Part shown: positions 1 to 8,999 of the stretch, piece after piece
How the letters are laid out: each line of letters opens with the position of its first letter
Position numbering within the stretch: the first letter of the stretch is position 1
Assembly: GCA_023957385.1 (NCBI GenBank)
Contig: JAMLGZ010000001.1
Location: forward strand, 310,001 to 374,000
Direction: 5' to 3'
Length of the DNA: 64,000 nt
Origin: Brumimicrobium sp.
Lineage (GTDB): Bacteria > Bacteroidota > Bacteroidia > Flavobacteriales_D > Crocinitomicaceae
The notes under the pieces: model-generated
Databases searched by the model: none
What the model was told of the DNA's origin: nothing
What the model saw: only the letters and a program-made list of their open reading frames with translations
Program-made: the position numbers and the translations under genes

Positions 1-302
1 AAATTGCCGTTCAGAAATGGGATAAAAAGCAAGAACGATTAAACTACAATGATTTACCAGAAAGATTAAAGACCCATCAAAATCGGACTTCATTTTTTGA
101 CAGATTTAAAGTGGTAGCTTCTGACTTACCCTACTCGCAAACAGTAGTTGCTCATATTGCCAAAGACGGTCATTATTACATTCATCCTGATAGTAAGCAA
201 AATAGATCAATCAGCGTAAGAGAAGCTGCACGACTACAATCTTTTCCAGATGACTATTATTTTGAAGGAGAAAAGGAAGGGATTAATAGAACAGCTGCAT
301 AA
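1..302 (+). pseudogene. DNA (cytosine-5-)-methyltransferase, C-terminal part, lacks motif X
   Basis: The frame is open from the left edge of the window to a TAA at 300-302, so the N-terminal catalytic part lies outside. The visible end carries [17 protein letters not shown] followed by [17 protein letters not shown], which is motif IX of C5 methyltransferases of the Dcm type. In this family motif IX is followed by a short linker and motif X (typically QIGNAVPP), which completes the AdoMet-binding fold. Here translation stops after GINRTAA, right before motif X would start, and no motif X is seen in the other frames downstream. The enzyme would methylate DNA to protect it from the linked nuclease genes. 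Seen: the truncation. Inferred: the protein is probably non-functional unless another chain supplies motif X. The next gene starts 10 bases after the stop. Confidence 0.8.
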
Positions 303-312
303 TAATTTACAA

Positions 313-564
313 ATGGATTATAGAATTACACATATCGACCATTTACTAATAAATGATTTTCCTGTTGATTTCATTTTAAATCAGAAAAAAGAAGTCTCAT
401 ACAAGTTCAAATACAAGTTTAGATTACTTGATGGGGATAGAAATATCTATTTTGAAGGTTTATCTACCAGAAATGATTCTTTCGAACCTTTAGACTTTTT
501 TGGAAGCGAATTTGGATGTACTGATTTGCAATATTTTGAAAACGGGAAATTTGTAAGTTTATGA
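313..564 (+). CDS. 83-aa protein of unknown function, coupled to HNH nuclease
   Basis: I do not recognise this family. The start at 313 is chosen because the upstream ATG at 250 lies inside the methyltransferase frame. The protein begins MDYRITHID and is mixed alpha/beta, rich in aromatic and acidic residues (YFEGLSTRND, FDFFGSEF-like segment near the end), without membrane segment or signal peptide. Its stop overlaps the ATG of the HNH gene in an ATGA arrangement (561-564), so the two are probably translated together. It may be a partner or regulator of the nuclease, but this rests on position only. Confidence 0.6.
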   Translation: MDYRITHIDHLLINDFPVDFILNQKKEVSYKFKYKFRLLDGDRNIYFEGLSTRNDSFEPLDFFGSEFGCTDLQYFENGKFVSL

Positions 565-1334
565 AAAGACAAAATTGGACTCGGGAAGAATTAATACTCG
601 CCTTGAATTTATATCTGAAGTTGCCTTTTGGAAAAATGCATTCCAGAACACCAGAAGTAATTCATTTAGCAAATCTAATTGGTAGAACACCTAGTTCAAT
701 TGCTATGCGTTTGGTGAATTTTGCAAGTGTTGACCCTTATCATCAAAATAGAGGTATTGGAGGATTGCCCGGGGGCAAAAAACAGGTTGAACCAATATGG
801 CAAGAATTCATAGATAATAAGGACGAATTACTTTTTGAAAGTGAAAATATTCTAGCCGAAAGAGAGTTAAACCCAATTGATAATAAGTATGCTGAAATAC
901 TTATTGGTACTGAAAACCTAGTTGGAGAATCAAAAATAAGAGAGGTTAAAGTTAGAGTTAATCAAAATGTTTTCCGTCAAATTGTTCTTGCAAATTATTC
1001 CAGTAAATGTGCAATTTCAGGTATTGATATACCTGAATTGCTAGTTGCAAGTCATATAGTTCCTTGGTCTAAAAATGAAAAGGAAAGATTAAATCCTGAA
1101 AACGGAATTTGTCTGTCTTCATTATATGATAGGACCTTTGATAAAGGTCTAATTGGATTGAATTTGGATTATAAAATAATTGTTTCCGATAAACTTAAAC
1201 AGAATATAGCAAAGCCATACTATCAGCAATATTTTTCACATCTTGAAAATAAGGCGATAATACTTCCACCCAAATATTATCCCAAAAAAGATTTTATTGA
1301 ATTTCATTTAGATTCAATATTCCAGCATTCTTGA
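561..1334 (+). CDS. HNH endonuclease (HNH_2 type), putative restriction enzyme
   Basis: This 257-aa protein is a predicted metal-dependent DNA endonuclease. The N-terminal part (residues 1-60, NWTREELILALNLY, then GRTPSSIAMRLVNF) looks like a helix-turn-helix DNA-reading segment. The C-terminal part (150-200) holds the nuclease: C150, the catalytic-type H165 in SHIVPW, N181 in NPENG, and a D190-xxFDKGLI segment typical of HNH_2 domains in restriction enzymes. It is intact and coupled by ATGA to the 83-aa gene before it. Its last 23 bases overlap the open frame of the Z1 gene that follows, which lacks its own 5' end, so this gene sits at a recombination junction. Together with the upstream methyltransferase it could form a type II-like pair. 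Confidence 0.8.
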   Translation: MKRQNWTREELILALNLYLKLPFGKMHSRTPEVIHLANLIGRTPSSIAMRLVNFASVDPYHQNRGIGGLPGGKKQVEPIWQEFIDNKDELLFESENILAERELNPIDNKYAEILIGTENLVGESKIREVKVRVNQNVFRQIVLANYSSKCAISGIDIPELLVASHIVPWSKNEKERLNPENGICLSSLYDRTFDKGLIGLNLDYKIIVSDKLKQNIAKPYYQQYFSHLENKAIILPPKYYPKKDFIEFHLDSIFQHS

Positions 1335-3762
1335 TAATTTATTTGATCCAGCACTAAAAATCACGATAAATAAGAAAGGTTTAGTTGTTGGCCAAGTTCA
1401 ATCAGGAAAAACAGCAAATTATACTGGTCTCGTATGTAAAGCTGCCGATTCTGGATTCAAATTAATAATTATTATGGCAGGAATTCATAATAATTTAAGA
1501 AGCCAAACGCAACTTAGAATTGACGAAAGTTTTTTAGGATTTGATACGCAACATACAAGAGCTTTTGACCAAAGAAGTATTCAAATAGGTGTTGGTGACC
1601 CCTACTTTGGTTCGCCTATTGTTGCTCATTCTTTAACTTCTAGCATTGAAAAAGGTGATTTTACTCAAGGTGCGGCAAATGCCCTAGGTTTAAACTTCAA
1701 TACTTCTGAACCAATTGTTGCAGTAATAAAGAAAAATCCTCACGTACTCAGAAGAATATATCAATGGCTTGCAGCTCAAGCAAATGAAGACAATGAATTA
1801 GGACGTGTAATTCGTAATAAATCACTCTTACTTATAGATGACGAAGCAGACAATGCTTCAATTAACATTTCAAATGACCCTGAAAGACAAAGTTCTATCA
1901 ATGGCTGGATTACACAAATACTAAATCTATTTGGGAAGAATGCTTATGTTGGTTATACAGCTACTCCTTTTGCCAACATTTTTATTCCGCTGGATGACCA
2001 AAATTTATTCCCAAGGAACTTTATAAAAAATATCCCAGCTCCTTCTAACTATATAGGGCCAGAAAAAGTATTTGGATTTAGTCCGTTGGAAGAAGATGAG
2101 GCTTCAAATACAGTTTTACCTATAGTAAACAGGATAAATGACTACAGTGGATTTGTTCCTGATAGACATAAAAAGGATGATCAATTACCATCAACTTTAC
2201 CTGAATCTTTAAAAAGGGCTATTCGCTGTTTTATAATCACTTGTGCAATAAGAAGATTAAGAGGGCAAACAACGGTTCATAACTCAATGCTTATCCACGT
2301 TTCCCGTTTTATGCGTTGGCAAGACCATATCGCAGAATTAGTTTCCAATCAATTCATTTATTACCGAAGAGGAATCGACCAAAATGATGCAGTAATATTG
2401 GATGAATTAAAATCAACATTTGAACAAGACGATAATGGTTTCAAGTCTTATGTATCGGTTTCAAAGCAAATACTAGATTCAGAACTCAAAAATTTAGATT
2501 CTCAAATTCAGGTTCATAAATGGAGTGAAGTTCTACAGCATTTGAATGATGCTGCATCACGTATTGAAGTTAAAGCTATTCACGGAGGTTCAGGAGAAGC
2601 ATTAGACTATTTCGACCACAAAAATGGACTGTCAGTAATTGCAGTTGGTGGTAATAAACTTTCAAGAGGTTTGACTTTAGAAGGACTTTCAATTAGTTAC
2701 TATTTAAGAGCCTCTAGAATGTATGATACACTTATGCAAATGGGACGTTGGTTTGGTTATAGGGGTGGATATGTTGACTTATGCAGGCTTTTTACAAGTC
2801 GAGAATTGAATGAGTGGTTCTGCCATATAACACAAGCCTCTGAAGAACTAAGAGAAGAGTTTGATTATATGTCTGATGTAGCAGGTTCAACGCCAGAACA
2901 ATATGCTCTAAAAGTTAGAACACACCCTGGAGTTCTTCAAATCTCAGCAACTAATAAAATGCGTTCGGCAATTACGGTTCAAATTTCCTGGGCAGGTAGA
3001 TTGGTCGAATCTTACGAGTTTAAAAAAGATATTTCGACTATTGACAATAACCTTAGGAACACTCAAAAATTTATATCAGGGTTACCAGCTAATTTTGTTC
3101 CTAAACCAAATGCTTTTGTTTGGTATGATATCCCAGCTGAACAAGTCATCAACTTTTTTGATGGAATTCAATCCGTTGAAAACCTTAAAAAAGCAGAACC
3201 TAGGAAAATAATTCAGTTTATTACTACTCAATTGCGAAATGGAGAACTAACCGATTGGAGAGTTGCCTTAATGTCAAAACCAAATGCTAAAAACAACTCC
3301 CATTTTATCGTTAGTAATAATACTGTTTCAATCGGTCAATGGAAAAGGACAGAAGATGATAAGAATTCAAGTGAACAAATTTACTATTTGAAGAAATCTC
3401 ATATCATAAGTCCATCAGATGAATTCATTGATTTAAATGAAGATGAGTATAATTCGGCTATGGAATTAACAATTAAGAAGAGAAAGAAACCCGGAGAGCC
3501 TCAATACCCTAATGGTCTTGAAGTAAGGAATAATATAAGAGATCCTAAAAAGCCACTTTTACTTATCTATCTTCTCGACCCGGATGAAAGTCTTGAGGAA
3601 TATCGTTTACCAAAAGGTACAAATCCTTTTGTGGGCTATGCAATAAGTTTCCCAAAAAGTAATTTTAACGCACCAGTATCTTATGCTGTCAATGAGGAGT
3701 TACTAGACAGATTTGATGTGGTTGAAGAAGATTTTGAAGATTATGGAGATGACGAAGATTGA
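1312..3762 (+). pseudogene. Z1-domain SF2 helicase/ATPase, 5'-truncated
   Basis: The open frame runs from a stop at 1309-1311 to 3762. The first ATG is at 1474, but the Walker A motif GQVQSGKT lies before it, at 1390-1413, and there is no ATG, GTG or TTG between the stop and that motif. From 1474 on, 762 residues follow: Walker B IDDEAD at residues 121-126, GYTATPFANIF near 160, GGNKLSRGLTLEG (motif V-like) and QMGRWFGYR (motif VI-like), ending in an acidic tail. Z1 proteins are superfamily II ATPases of predicted restriction-like systems, next to DUF4420 and AIPR genes as here. Family members normally have a sizeable N-terminal region before Walker A, which is missing. Seen: no usable start before the P-loop. 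Inferred: deletion at the HNH junction; the protein made from 1474 could not bind ATP normally. Confidence 0.8.
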
Positions 3763-4744
3763 AAATATTTGGGTTGGATTAGAGAGTGATACTTCCAATC
3801 ATTCAGGTTTACTTTATAAGAGGTATTCGGCAGAGGTACTGCCTGATGTTTTTGTTGCATTAAAAGCTCCAGAAAAATTAAGGTGCATTGCATTTAGAAT
3901 AAGTGCAGCATTCCCATTTGATGAAAACCAATGGAATAAACTCAAAGACATCAAGATTGAAACGCTACCAGATGAAAGAGATAAATCGAAGAAATTTTTA
4001 TTAATTCTTTTACTAAACAAACAGCACAAAGATATTTTCTCTACGCTTTGCGAAGATTTGATATTTGGAGTATCAGACGTGTCCACAGAACAAACCTTAG
4101 TAGAAAAACTATTGGAGCGTTTGGCTAAATGGCAGTCTTTGTTTGAAAAGGTTGGTAAACAAGGTTTATCAGACGAAGCACAAAGGGGGCTTTACGGTGA
4201 AATTTATTTTTTACGATTTTTCTTGACTAATAATTCGGATAAAAACTATTGTATTAAATCTTGGCTTGGCCCAGAAAAGTCTATTCAAGATTTTCAATAC
4301 TCAAACTGGGCAGTTGAAGTAAAAACTACACACGGTAACAATCATCAAAAAATTCATATCACGAGTGAAAGACAGTTAGACGATTCCATCATTGAAAAAA
4401 TATTTTTATTTCATCTTTCGCTAGATGTAAGAGTGGGAAACGGTGAATCATTGAATATACTAATTGACGCTGTTTCGGAATTATTGAATGATAACACAAT
4501 GGCTTCCAACTTATTTAAGCTGAAATTATTGGAATCTGGATATTATGATATTCACAAACCTCTTTATGATGAGAGAGGTTACACTATTCGTCAAGAAAAT
4601 ATATACCGAGTTACGGGTAATTTCCCAAGAATAACTGAAAATCAAATCCCTATCGGTGTTGGAGATGTGAGATATTCTATTGTTCTATCGGAATCAGAGG
4701 AATGGAGAATTAACCACCAAACTCTTTTGGGAGAAATACAATAA
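3749..4744 (+). CDS. PD-(D/E)XK motif protein (DUF4420), predicted nuclease
   Basis: About 331 aa. The start at 3749 (MTKIENIWVGLE) overlaps the last 14 bases of the Z1 gene; ATG 3743 is also possible. The nuclease signature is in the middle: a conserved glutamate in GLYGEIYFLRFF, then QDFQYSNWAVEVKTT, giving the E...D...ExK arrangement of PD-(D/E)XK enzymes. It is the predicted restriction nuclease of Z1/AIPR-type loci and would cut DNA translocated or remodelled by the Z1 ATPase. The reading frame is intact. Seven bases separate it from the next gene, so it belongs to the same operon. Confidence 0.85.
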   Translation: MTKIENIWVGLESDTSNHSGLLYKRYSAEVLPDVFVALKAPEKLRCIAFRISAAFPFDENQWNKLKDIKIETLPDERDKSKKFLLILLLNKQHKDIFSTLCEDLIFGVSDVSTEQTLVEKLLERLAKWQSLFEKVGKQGLSDEAQRGLYGEIYFLRFFLTNNSDKNYCIKSWLGPEKSIQDFQYSNWAVEVKTTHGNNHQKIHITSERQLDDSIIEKIFLFHLSLDVRVGNGESLNILIDAVSELLNDNTMASNLFKLKLLESGYYDIHKPLYDERGYTIRQENIYRVTGNFPRITENQIPIGVGDVRYSIVLSESEEWRINHQTLLGEIQ

Positions 4745-4751
4745 CATTTTT

Positions 4752-7072
4752 ATGGAAAACAAAGAATTACAAAAGTTCTATATAGACATTCAGGAAGAAA
4801 TTAACGCAAGTCTTATCTCTGAGGAAGAAGGAACAAATCCAGAACAGATTTTTACAGAGTTAGCACTATCGTATTTATCCGAAGCAGGGAAACAGAAAAT
4901 TATCGTGTTTGCTTTGATGAAAAGATTAGTAAAAGAGGTGTTGAACATAAAATTAATGGCTACTCTCTTTATGAAAATTACGAAACACTTGATTTGTTTG
5001 TAACTATATACAATGGTGATTCCACCATTCAAAGTGTTACAAAGGGTGATGCAGACAAAACAATTGAAAGAGCAGTTAATTTCTTTAGAAATGCAATTTA
5101 CAAGGATTATGTGAACGAAATAGAGGAAAGTTCTGAAATATTTGATCTTGCTCAAACTCTAGCGAATGTTCCAGAGGTTAAAGAATATCTAACCAGAGTA
5201 AATATATTTTTAATAACAAATGGTGAGGTAAAATCAGATGTGAAAATTTCTGATACAATAGCTGGTTATACTATTTTTTACAGAACAATTGATATAAACT
5301 ACCTTTTCAATCTTTCTGATAAATCCAGAGTACCTATTGAAATTAACTTTGAACTAGCTGGATATAAAGTGCCTTGTATTGTCAATGAAAGCGAAAATTC
5401 TGATTATCAATCTTGGCTTGCGATTATCCCAGGTCTTGCCTTAGCAGATATTTATGAACAATATGGGGCGAGACTTCTAGAGCAAAATGTTCGTTCATTT
5501 CTTCAATTCACAGGTAAAATAAATAAAGGAATTCGAAATACTATTCTGAAAGAGCAGCATATGTTTATGGCATTTAATAATGGTATCGCAGCTACTGCCG
5601 AAGAAGTTACCATTACAGATTTGCCAAACAATCAAGGTAAAGCTATTGCCCAAGTAAAGGATTTTCAAATTGTAAATGGTGGTCAAACTACAGCGTCAGT
5701 TTATCATACTTGGAAAAAAGATAAAGTCGATATAAGCAATGTGTTTGTTCCTGTTAAACTTACTATTGTAAAAAACAGAGAGAATTTTTCTGAAATAGTT
5801 GGTCGTATTGCAGAATATGCTAACACTCAAAATAGAGTTTCTGCTTCTGATTTAAGTTCTAACAAAGAAAATCACGTTTTAATTGAAAAACTTTCACGGA
5901 CTATTTGGGCACCGCCAATTTCAGGAGAAACTACTCAAACACGTTGGTTTTTTGAGCGTTCAAGAGGTCAGTACAAAAATGAAAGAATTCGATTTGGTAT
6001 TACACCATCAAAGCGAAAACAATTTGACAAGCAGAATCCAAGAAGTCAGATGTTCACTAAAGAATCTTTGGCAAAGTTTATCAACTCATACGAGGAAGTA
6101 TATAATGGTAAAAAGTTAGTAATTGGACCTCATATTGTTGTTAGAGGAAGTCAGAAAAATTACGCTCAATTTCTGAATTATAATTTCAGTTTTAAGCCAG
6201 ACAATATTTGGTTTGAAGATGCTATTGCAAAAGCTATTTTATTTTCATCTGCTGAAAAGGTATATGGTGTAAAACCGAACGCAATTGGAGATATGCGTTA
6301 TATAACAGTTCCTTATTCATTAGCTTGGTTAGGTTATAAATTGAACTACAAACTTGATTTATACAAAATCTGGAAACATCAATCGCTAAGTGATACTTTA
6401 AAGTCTAAATTACACGAGGTAATGTCTAAAATAGAGGATTACATCAAAACTAAAGCCCCTGGCTCTTTATATGGAGAGTGGGCAAAAAAAGAGGAATGTT
6501 GGAATACAATTAAAAATGAAAGTTTTGAGATTGACCTTGAAAGTTTAAAATCCGACTTGGAAAATAAATTGACTGAAAAAAGAAAAAAGCTAACTGAGGA
6601 TGAAACTCAAAAAGCTGAAAATGAAGCTTCATTGAATAGATTAAAATCAATACACGTAAAAACTTGGAAGAAAATAGAAGACTGGGGAAGAGAGACTCAA
6701 AATCTTTCCCAATATCAGTATGATATGGCTTCTACTTTAAGCAGTAAAATTAGAAACAATAGAACAATTACAGACATAGAAAGAAATCAAGGAGAGACCA
6801 TTCTTAATATTGTTGCAGAGATTAATCCAGAGTTATTTTTTGACATGGATGGTTTCTTTATTGAGGACGAGAATAAAAAAAGCGAAGAAGTTGAAATAAC
6901 GATTGACCTGATTGAAAGAATCGTACAATGGGACAAAAAAAATAAAAGACTTGATGCGTATAAATATCGTTTTATGGTTGACCTTTTAGAAGGCAAGATG
7001 ACCCTAACAGATAGAAACAAGTATTTAGCGAAACTTAACTTAAAAACAGTAGAGAAGTATGGATTTAGATAA
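4752..7072 (+). pseudogene. AIPR family (abortive infection phage resistance) protein, frameshifted
   Basis: Two frames encode one protein. Residues 1-46 are read from ATG 4752 (MENKELQKFYIDIQEE) up to LSYLSEAG; the rest continues in another frame as ETENYRVCFDEK...TLDLFVTIYNGD and on to 7072. One extra G after the GGG at 4887-4889 would join them as EAGETENYR. The joined product is about 774 aa. AIPR hallmarks are present: FMAFNNGIAATAEEV and QIVNGGQTTASVYHTW, followed by a charged C-terminal half. The family was linked to abortive phage infection and accompanies Z1 and DUF4420 genes. Without correction, only a 4994-start fragment lacking the N-terminus could be made. A sequencing error is a serious alternative to a true mutation. 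Confidence 0.85.
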
Positions 7073-7184
7073 TATCCTAGCTAACAACCATATATTACCA
7101 ATAGATTTGATATTTTATGCCTTTGCTGTTTTCGAAGGGTACCGCTTCTCATTTAGAAAAATTGATAGTAACAGGTTTAGTTAG
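7059..7184 (+). pseudogene. 41-codon ORF stub at right edge of defence island
   Basis: An ATG at 7059 overlaps the end of the AIPR gene by 14 bases, the tight packing expected inside an operon. It encodes a 41-aa peptide beginning MDLDNILANNHI and containing FEGYRFSFRKID, then stops at 7182-7184. I do not recognise it. The overlap suggests it is the 5' part of a further operon gene lost when the island's right border was formed; it may also be a chance ORF. Confidence 0.35.
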
Positions 7185-7458
7185 AATAATAAATCAATCC
7201 ACGCACTTTGCGTTCCCCTATGTTCCCTATGTGCCTATGTGTTTCAAAATCTTTCCCCTCCTGTGTGCTTACCAAATAATCAAACACATAGACCTGCATT
7301 GAACTTGTTGAAATGAACATAGAACACATAGCAAAGTACCCTATGTTCGCTATATGCCAATGTGTTTCACAAAACCTCCCCGCCCTCCGCAGTTAAATTA
7401 GAATCTCCTTTTCATTCAAATAAAAATACATTCTCCTAAGAATATGTAAATTTGCAAT
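7185..7458. other. Intergenic region with diverged direct repeats
   Basis: No gene is visible. Two 31-base direct copies at 7216-7246 and 7339-7369 match at 28 positions (CCCTATGTTC...ATGTGTTTCA), and parts of the inverse sequence (AACACATAG) lie between them at about 7320-7330. This resembles the CTATGTT/GTGTTT-rich extragenic repeats found in many Bacteroidota genomes. A TAAATTTG box at 7447-7454 is only five bases before the ATG of the next gene. Confidence 0.5.
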
Positions 7459-7869
7459 ATGAAAAGTAAATTAGGGCATGATTATGCCATCGAAATAAAA
7501 TTTAAAGAACTCCTTAAAAAATTGGAAGAGCAATTTGGAGGAGGGTTGGATTTACAGGGAGTAGTCTTCCTGATTGGGGTACAAGAACTTGGCAAAGGCT
7601 GGGATAAATTTTCTAAAAGACAAAAACTCGAACTCATGCACATTGGTGTTTGTTCGGTGTTGGAGCCTTATGGGTTTTATAAATTCATTGGACGAGATAA
7701 AGATAATTGGCCTCACTTTGAGTTTGTGGGTGAATTACCTCCTTTGGATGAAGGTCAACAGCAACATTTAATGAAAGAAGCTATCATTAATTACTTTAAG
7801 AATGCTGAGACAGAATCTTTAGCCAATATTGATTTAAGCCAATTTATTGGAAAATTAGAAAAGGAATAG
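7459..7869 (+). CDS. Conserved hypothetical protein, 136 aa
   Basis: I do not recognise a named family. The protein is soluble, without signal peptide or membrane segment, and begins MKSKLGHDYAIEIKFKELLKKLEEQF. A central segment reads GVVFLIGVQELGKGWDKFSKRQKLELMHIGVCSVLEPYGFY, followed by WPHFEFVGELPPLDEG, an alpha/beta pattern typical of small conserved Bacteroidota proteins. A TAAATTTG -7-like box ends four bases before the ATG, so the mRNA might be leaderless or the start might be lower. It ends two bases before the convergent luxE-like gene, with no terminator between. Confidence 0.7.
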   Translation: MKSKLGHDYAIEIKFKELLKKLEEQFGGGLDLQGVVFLIGVQELGKGWDKFSKRQKLELMHIGVCSVLEPYGFYKFIGRDKDNWPHFEFVGELPPLDEGQQQHLMKEAIINYFKNAETESLANIDLSQFIGKLEKE

Positions 7870-7870
7870 C

Positions 7871-8857
7871 TTATCCAATCAATAAATTACAGCCTCGGAT
7901 ATCGCTGTTATCAAATCTTCCCAGGACTTTAAATTGAGCTCCGTTCGTTTGACCTAAATCATCGGTCGCAATAAAGGAGCAGCTATAATAATTAGCTAAA
8001 TCTATCACATTAATTCCTCCTGTTTTGTGATCATCTATAACTTGAAGTGGGTCATTAATATCACGAATAAGAATCCTCATCCAAGGTGGAGTATGAAAAT
8101 AAGATTCAACTGTTAAATAAGCCTGAGAAAGTAGTTCGGTCATTCCATATTCAGAATAGATATGCTTTACATTAAACCCCTTTTTAAGCGTATCATGAAG
8201 TTCATCCTTGGTCATTTCTTTTCGTCGCCCCTTCATGCCTCCAGTTTCTATAATTTTAATATCCCTTAAATCAGCCTGTAAATCTATTAAGTCAAGTAAG
8301 GCATACGAAACTCCAAAAAGTATGATTTCTTTATCTAATTGTTTCGCTTCTTGAATAGCTTGTAGCAAATCACTGTAATTATTTAAATAGAAACCTGATA
8401 ATGGGTGCTTTGTCTGTTTAATTAGAAAATCTACCATATAGACTAAGGATGAATTTCCTTGTTCTAAGTAATTTGGTAACAGCGCAAAAATAATAGCGTT
8501 TGAGGGAGAAGCAATTTGACTTGTAAACGTGGGTACAAAAGAAGCCTCATATAATTCTGGGTAGGTTATATAATGTTGACTCCGTTGCCCGCTTTGTGTT
8601 GTTCCGGAACTCTTAAAAACAAGCGAAGGCTGCTTCAATGTATCTGGATAAATAGCATGTGTCTTAAAGAAAGAAATAGGTAAAAAAGGAATCTCGGTAT
8701 AATGCTGTGGATTTGTCTTGTGAAGCGATACACAAAATTGATGATATATTGGAATATGATTGAATTGAAAATGGAAAGTATCAAGCGCTTGTTGATTGAA
8801 ATCTTCCTCTGATTGGATTCCAAGAATAGTTTGCTTGATTTGGGATATGTTTTTCAT
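7871..8857 (-). CDS. LuxE-like acyl-protein synthetase/acyltransferase
   Basis: The 328-aa protein belongs to the LuxE/acyl-protein synthetase group of adenylate-forming enzymes, which activate an acyl group with ATP. Visible signs are LVFKSSGTTQSGQRSQH at about residues 80-97 (the Ser/Gly/Thr-rich phosphate loop), the central ETGGMKGRRKEMT segment, and YSEYGMTELLSQAY, a form of the adenylate-binding motif. The C-terminal part has the IATDDLGQTNGAQFKVLGRFDNSDIRG segment expected of the family. No luciferase or LuxC/LuxD genes are nearby, so a role in light production is not suggested; stand-alone copies in Bacteroidota have unknown substrates. A small-RNA-like transcription unit ends 69 bases upstream of its start. 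Confidence 0.75.
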   Translation of the reverse strand: MKNISQIKQTILGIQSEEDFNQQALDTFHFQFNHIPIYHQFCVSLHKTNPQHYTEIPFLPISFFKTHAIYPDTLKQPSLVFKSSGTTQSGQRSQHYITYPELYEASFVPTFTSQIASPSNAIIFALLPNYLEQGNSSLVYMVDFLIKQTKHPLSGFYLNNYSDLLQAIQEAKQLDKEIILFGVSYALLDLIDLQADLRDIKIIETGGMKGRRKEMTKDELHDTLKKGFNVKHIYSEYGMTELLSQAYLTVESYFHTPPWMRILIRDINDPLQVIDDHKTGGINVIDLANYYSCSFIATDDLGQTNGAQFKVLGRFDNSDIRGCNLLIG

Positions 8858-8925
8858 AAATCTTATTTCACCTGAGAAACAAAAGTAGTGAAAATCTCGT
8901 GTTTATATGGGATTAAAAAGTAGAT

Positions 8926-8964
8926 AAAAAAATAAGAGCTCGAAACGGGCGTTTCAAGCTCTTA
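8926..8964 (-). terminator. Rho-independent terminator of a short transcript
   Basis: On the minus strand a 14-bp stem with one mismatch (TAAGAGCTTGAAAC / GTTTCGAGCTCTTA, plus-strand arms 8933-8946 and 8951-8964) and a 4-base loop is followed directly by seven T residues (A run at 8926-8932 on plus). This is a strong intrinsic terminator. It lies between the luxE-like gene and a promoter at 9000-9031. Confidence 0.85.
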
Positions 8965-8995
8965 TCACACTAATCAACCTAACCTACTACTACTT
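8926..8995 (-). ncRNA. Probable small RNA (or attenuator leader), about 68 nt
   Basis: A good Bacteroidota promoter (TTTTTG at 9026-9031, 18-base spacer, TACATTTG at 9000-9007) is followed after about 70 bases by the strong terminator at 8926-8964, with no gene between. The predicted RNA starts near 8995 with AAGTAGTAGTAGG, then GTTAGGTTGATTAGTGTG, and ends in the terminator hairpin. No start codon with a plausible leader peptide is seen. It could be an independent small RNA or a terminated leader of the luxE-like gene 69 bases further on. Promoter and terminator are seen; the RNA itself is inferred. Confidence 0.6.
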
Positions 8996-8999
8996 GATA

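Noticed and set aside
1312..1334. Programmed ribosomal frameshift joining HNH and Z1
   Set aside because: No slippery heptamer or stem is visible at the overlap, and the Z1 homology expected before Walker A is missing, so a deletion junction explains more. Kept only as an alternative in the finding.
7117..7302. 61-aa ORF in the intergenic region after the defence island
   Set aside because: Cys/Pro/aromatic-rich translation of the CTATGTT-type repeats with no domain or plausible start context.
7216..7369. CRISPR array
   Set aside because: Only two diverged copies with unequal surroundings; no spacers of constant length and no cas genes in the window.
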